Of a stretch of 64,000 nucleotides of DNA, positions 62,628 through 64,000 are shown piece after piece. The position numbers and the translations under genes are program-made. A model generated the notes under the pieces. That model was not told where the DNA came from, did no database searches, and saw only the letters and a list, made by a program, of their open reading frames with translations. Location: assembly GCA_965200355.1 (NCBI GenBank), contig OZ241351.1, positions 3,658,001 to 3,722,000 of the forward strand, read 5' to 3'. The stretch is from Bin18 sp965200355. Lineage in GTDB: Bacteria > Desulfobacterota > Binatia > Bin18. The stretch's first letter is position 1; each line of letters begins with the position of its first letter.

Positions 62628-63977
62628 TTAGCCGACCGCTCTTTCTTTGCGATCCCGCAGATCGACAACTTTGGGCGAGGGTGTTTCCACCGCCCAACTC
62701 GTCATCCGCTGCACCGCTTCGGTCATCTCTCCACACCAGCGCTCAATAAAATCGACCGGGAGGGCGTGGTCAAGCGAGATGGCCTCACTTGCGGTGAGTG
62801 CCTTTGCGCCGTCGAAGCCGACATAGGCAATCCGGGCCGTCAGTTCTTCCCGCGGCCGCTGAAAGGCAGAGCCGGGTAGAACGGCGACCCCCGTATCGCG
62901 CAGGAGCGCCTCACAGAAGGCGTCACTCGTCGTAATACCGCGTTGCGCCAGGCGGGCGGCAAAAGGTGAGAAATCTGGAAAGAGATAAAAAGCGCCAACC
63001 GGTGCATGCACCCGCACGCCGGCCGCCTGGAGAATCCGCGCGCAACGCTGGCCCAGGGCCGACAGAATACGCCGGACGTGCGAGAGATAGCGTTCAATCG
63101 CGATGCCATCCTGAAACGCGCGGGTTGCCGCGTATTGAATCGGGCTACTGACCGACGTATAGGTCTCGCTGGCCACGGCCGCCATCGCTTCCATCAGCCA
63201 GCTCAAGTCCGGCGGAAAGGTAAACGTCCCCAGCCGCCAGCCGCCAGCCCCGCACCATTTGGACAGCCCGGAACTGATGATTGTTCCTTCGGGGTAGAAA
63301 CGGGCAACCGACACGTGCGTCCCCTGATGATGCAGTTGCCCATAGATTTCATCCGACAGCAGAATCACCCCAAACCGCCGCGCGACCACGGCCAATTCTT
63401 CAAGTTCGTGGGCCGTATAACTGCCCCCCTCAGGGTTGCCTGGGTAATTCAACACCAGAATACGCGGCCGGTCCGGGTCGGCCTTGCAAATGGCTTCCAG
63501 GCGCCGGGGAGAGACGCGCCAGTTCCCTTCAAAGGTGGTTGGGATGAGATTGACAGTGCGACCGATGATGCGCGCCTGGGGGATATATGACACCCAGGCT
63601 GGGGACGGCACGAGCAATTCCCCATAAAAAGTCAGCTGTAAGAGGAACAGCAGTTCCTTGGAGCCCGGCCCGACCAGGACATCTTCGGCCCGGGCCGACA
63701 CGCGATCTTTCTGACGATGAAACTCGGCCACCGCCTCCCGCAGGGCGGGCAGACCGGTGACAGGCAGGTAGGCGTCTTCGTGGGCGTGCAGCCTGAGCGC
63801 GTTCACCACGTCGGGCGGAATGGGAAACGGAGATTGGCCCAACCCGAGTTTATAGACGCGCTGTCCTGCGCGGCGGAGCGTATTGCTCCGCGCATTGATG
63901 GCTAAGGTTGCTGACTGTTCAAGCCCTCTCACATTGAGATTGAGGCTGCTACAGCGGTGATGACTCAGAGTTTCCAC
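62628..63977 (-). CDS. Class I/II PLP aminotransferase
   Basis: A roughly 449-aa fold-I aminotransferase. The PLP lysine is in SSGLSKWCGAGGWRLG. LNYPGNPEGGSYT, LLSDEIYGQLHH and GPGSKELLFLL are the standard cofactor contacts. It is longer than AspC-type enzymes because of a 50-residue N-terminal and a 40-residue C-terminal extension. The substrate is unknown. Several GTGs are possible starts; GTG 63977 has GGGGGAGG at a good distance, while GTG 63995 is close to the window edge, so the true start could lie further out. Confidence 0.85.
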   Translation of the reverse strand: METLSHHRCSSLNLNVRGLEQSATLAINARSNTLRRAGQRVYKLGLGQSPFPIPPDVVNALRLHAHEDAYLPVTGLPALREAVAEFHRQKDRVSARAEDVLVGPGSKELLFLLQLTFYGELLVPSPAWVSYIPQARIIGRTVNLIPTTFEGNWRVSPRRLEAICKADPDRPRILVLNYPGNPEGGSYTAHELEELAVVARRFGVILLSDEIYGQLHHQGTHVSVARFYPEGTIISSGLSKWCGAGGWRLGTFTFPPDLSWLMEAMAAVASETYTSVSSPIQYAATRAFQDGIAIERYLSHVRRILSALGQRCARILQAAGVRVHAPVGAFYLFPDFSPFAARLAQRGITTSDAFCEALLRDTGVAVLPGSAFQRPREELTARIAYVGFDGAKALTASEAISLDHALPVDFIERWCGEMTEAVQRMTSWAVETPSPKVVDLRDRKERAVG

Positions 63978-64000
63978 GGCATCCACCTCCCCCACCGGTC

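Noticed and set aside
1..64000. CRISPR arrays, insertion sequences, integrases or prophage
   Set aside because: No regularly spaced repeats, transposase, integrase or phage structural genes were found in any frame.

Overview
The window looks like chromosomal DNA from an uncultured, GC-rich Gram-negative bacterium. The order ilvN-ilvC-psd-pssA-leuA is familiar from Deltaproteobacteria and related phyla. The many acyl-CoA, LLM-flavin and 2OG-oxygenase genes fit an aerobic or facultative heterotroph of the Entotheonella/Tectomicrobia or deltaproteobacterial-relative type. This placement is inference from gene content; there is no rRNA in the window.

Layout. Positions 1-14 kb are almost all minus strand and mostly housekeeping: leuA (cut by the window edge) behind a leucine-rich leader peptide and attenuator, then pssA, psd, ilvC, ilvN, a YdcH/DUF465 protein, an EF-G2-like GTPase, coaX, birA, nadC, a Fic protein, an AbrB-DprA hybrid remnant, valS and tRNA-Leu(CAG). 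Positions 14-34 kb are mixed: amidohydrolase, truA, an Fe-S protein, cupin, MetE-like, GNAT, class V aminotransferase, mltA, a glyoxalase-fold protein overlapping phosphatidylcholine synthase, a frameshifted TPR gene, rhomboid protease, GST, ribE, an ADP-forming acyl-CoA synthetase, ferredoxin, coaE and a HAD phosphatase. Positions 34-43 kb hold an acyl-CoA/flavin catabolic cluster: three crotonase-fold enzymes, an SDR, an acyl-CoA dehydrogenase and two LLM oxidoreductases. Positions 42-51 kb form an accessory zone with several broken genes, a small two-gene RHH/membrane-protein cassette and dispersed palindromic repeats. Positions 51-64 kb return to conserved genes: fused spermidine synthase-like protein, ispG, a divergent folD, a PDZ protein, a probable selenocysteine peroxiredoxin, kamA, clpB and a class I aminotransferase.

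Themes. Membrane lipid synthesis appears twice: pssA/psd make phosphatidylethanolamine, and pcs makes phosphatidylcholine. Cofactor synthesis is well represented (coaX, coaE, birA, nadC, ribE, ispG, folD). The most notable observation is the peroxiredoxin gene at 57.1-57.7 kb, which reads through an in-frame TGA placed exactly at the peroxidatic cysteine and followed by a plausible bacterial SECIS hairpin. Next are a FolD with Met in place of the catalytic Lys54, a leucine attenuator, and a DUF1329 gene broken by one base inside a perfect 19-bp-arm palindrome. At least four genes carry single-base frame breaks, which points either to active gene decay in the accessory zone or to assembly indels.
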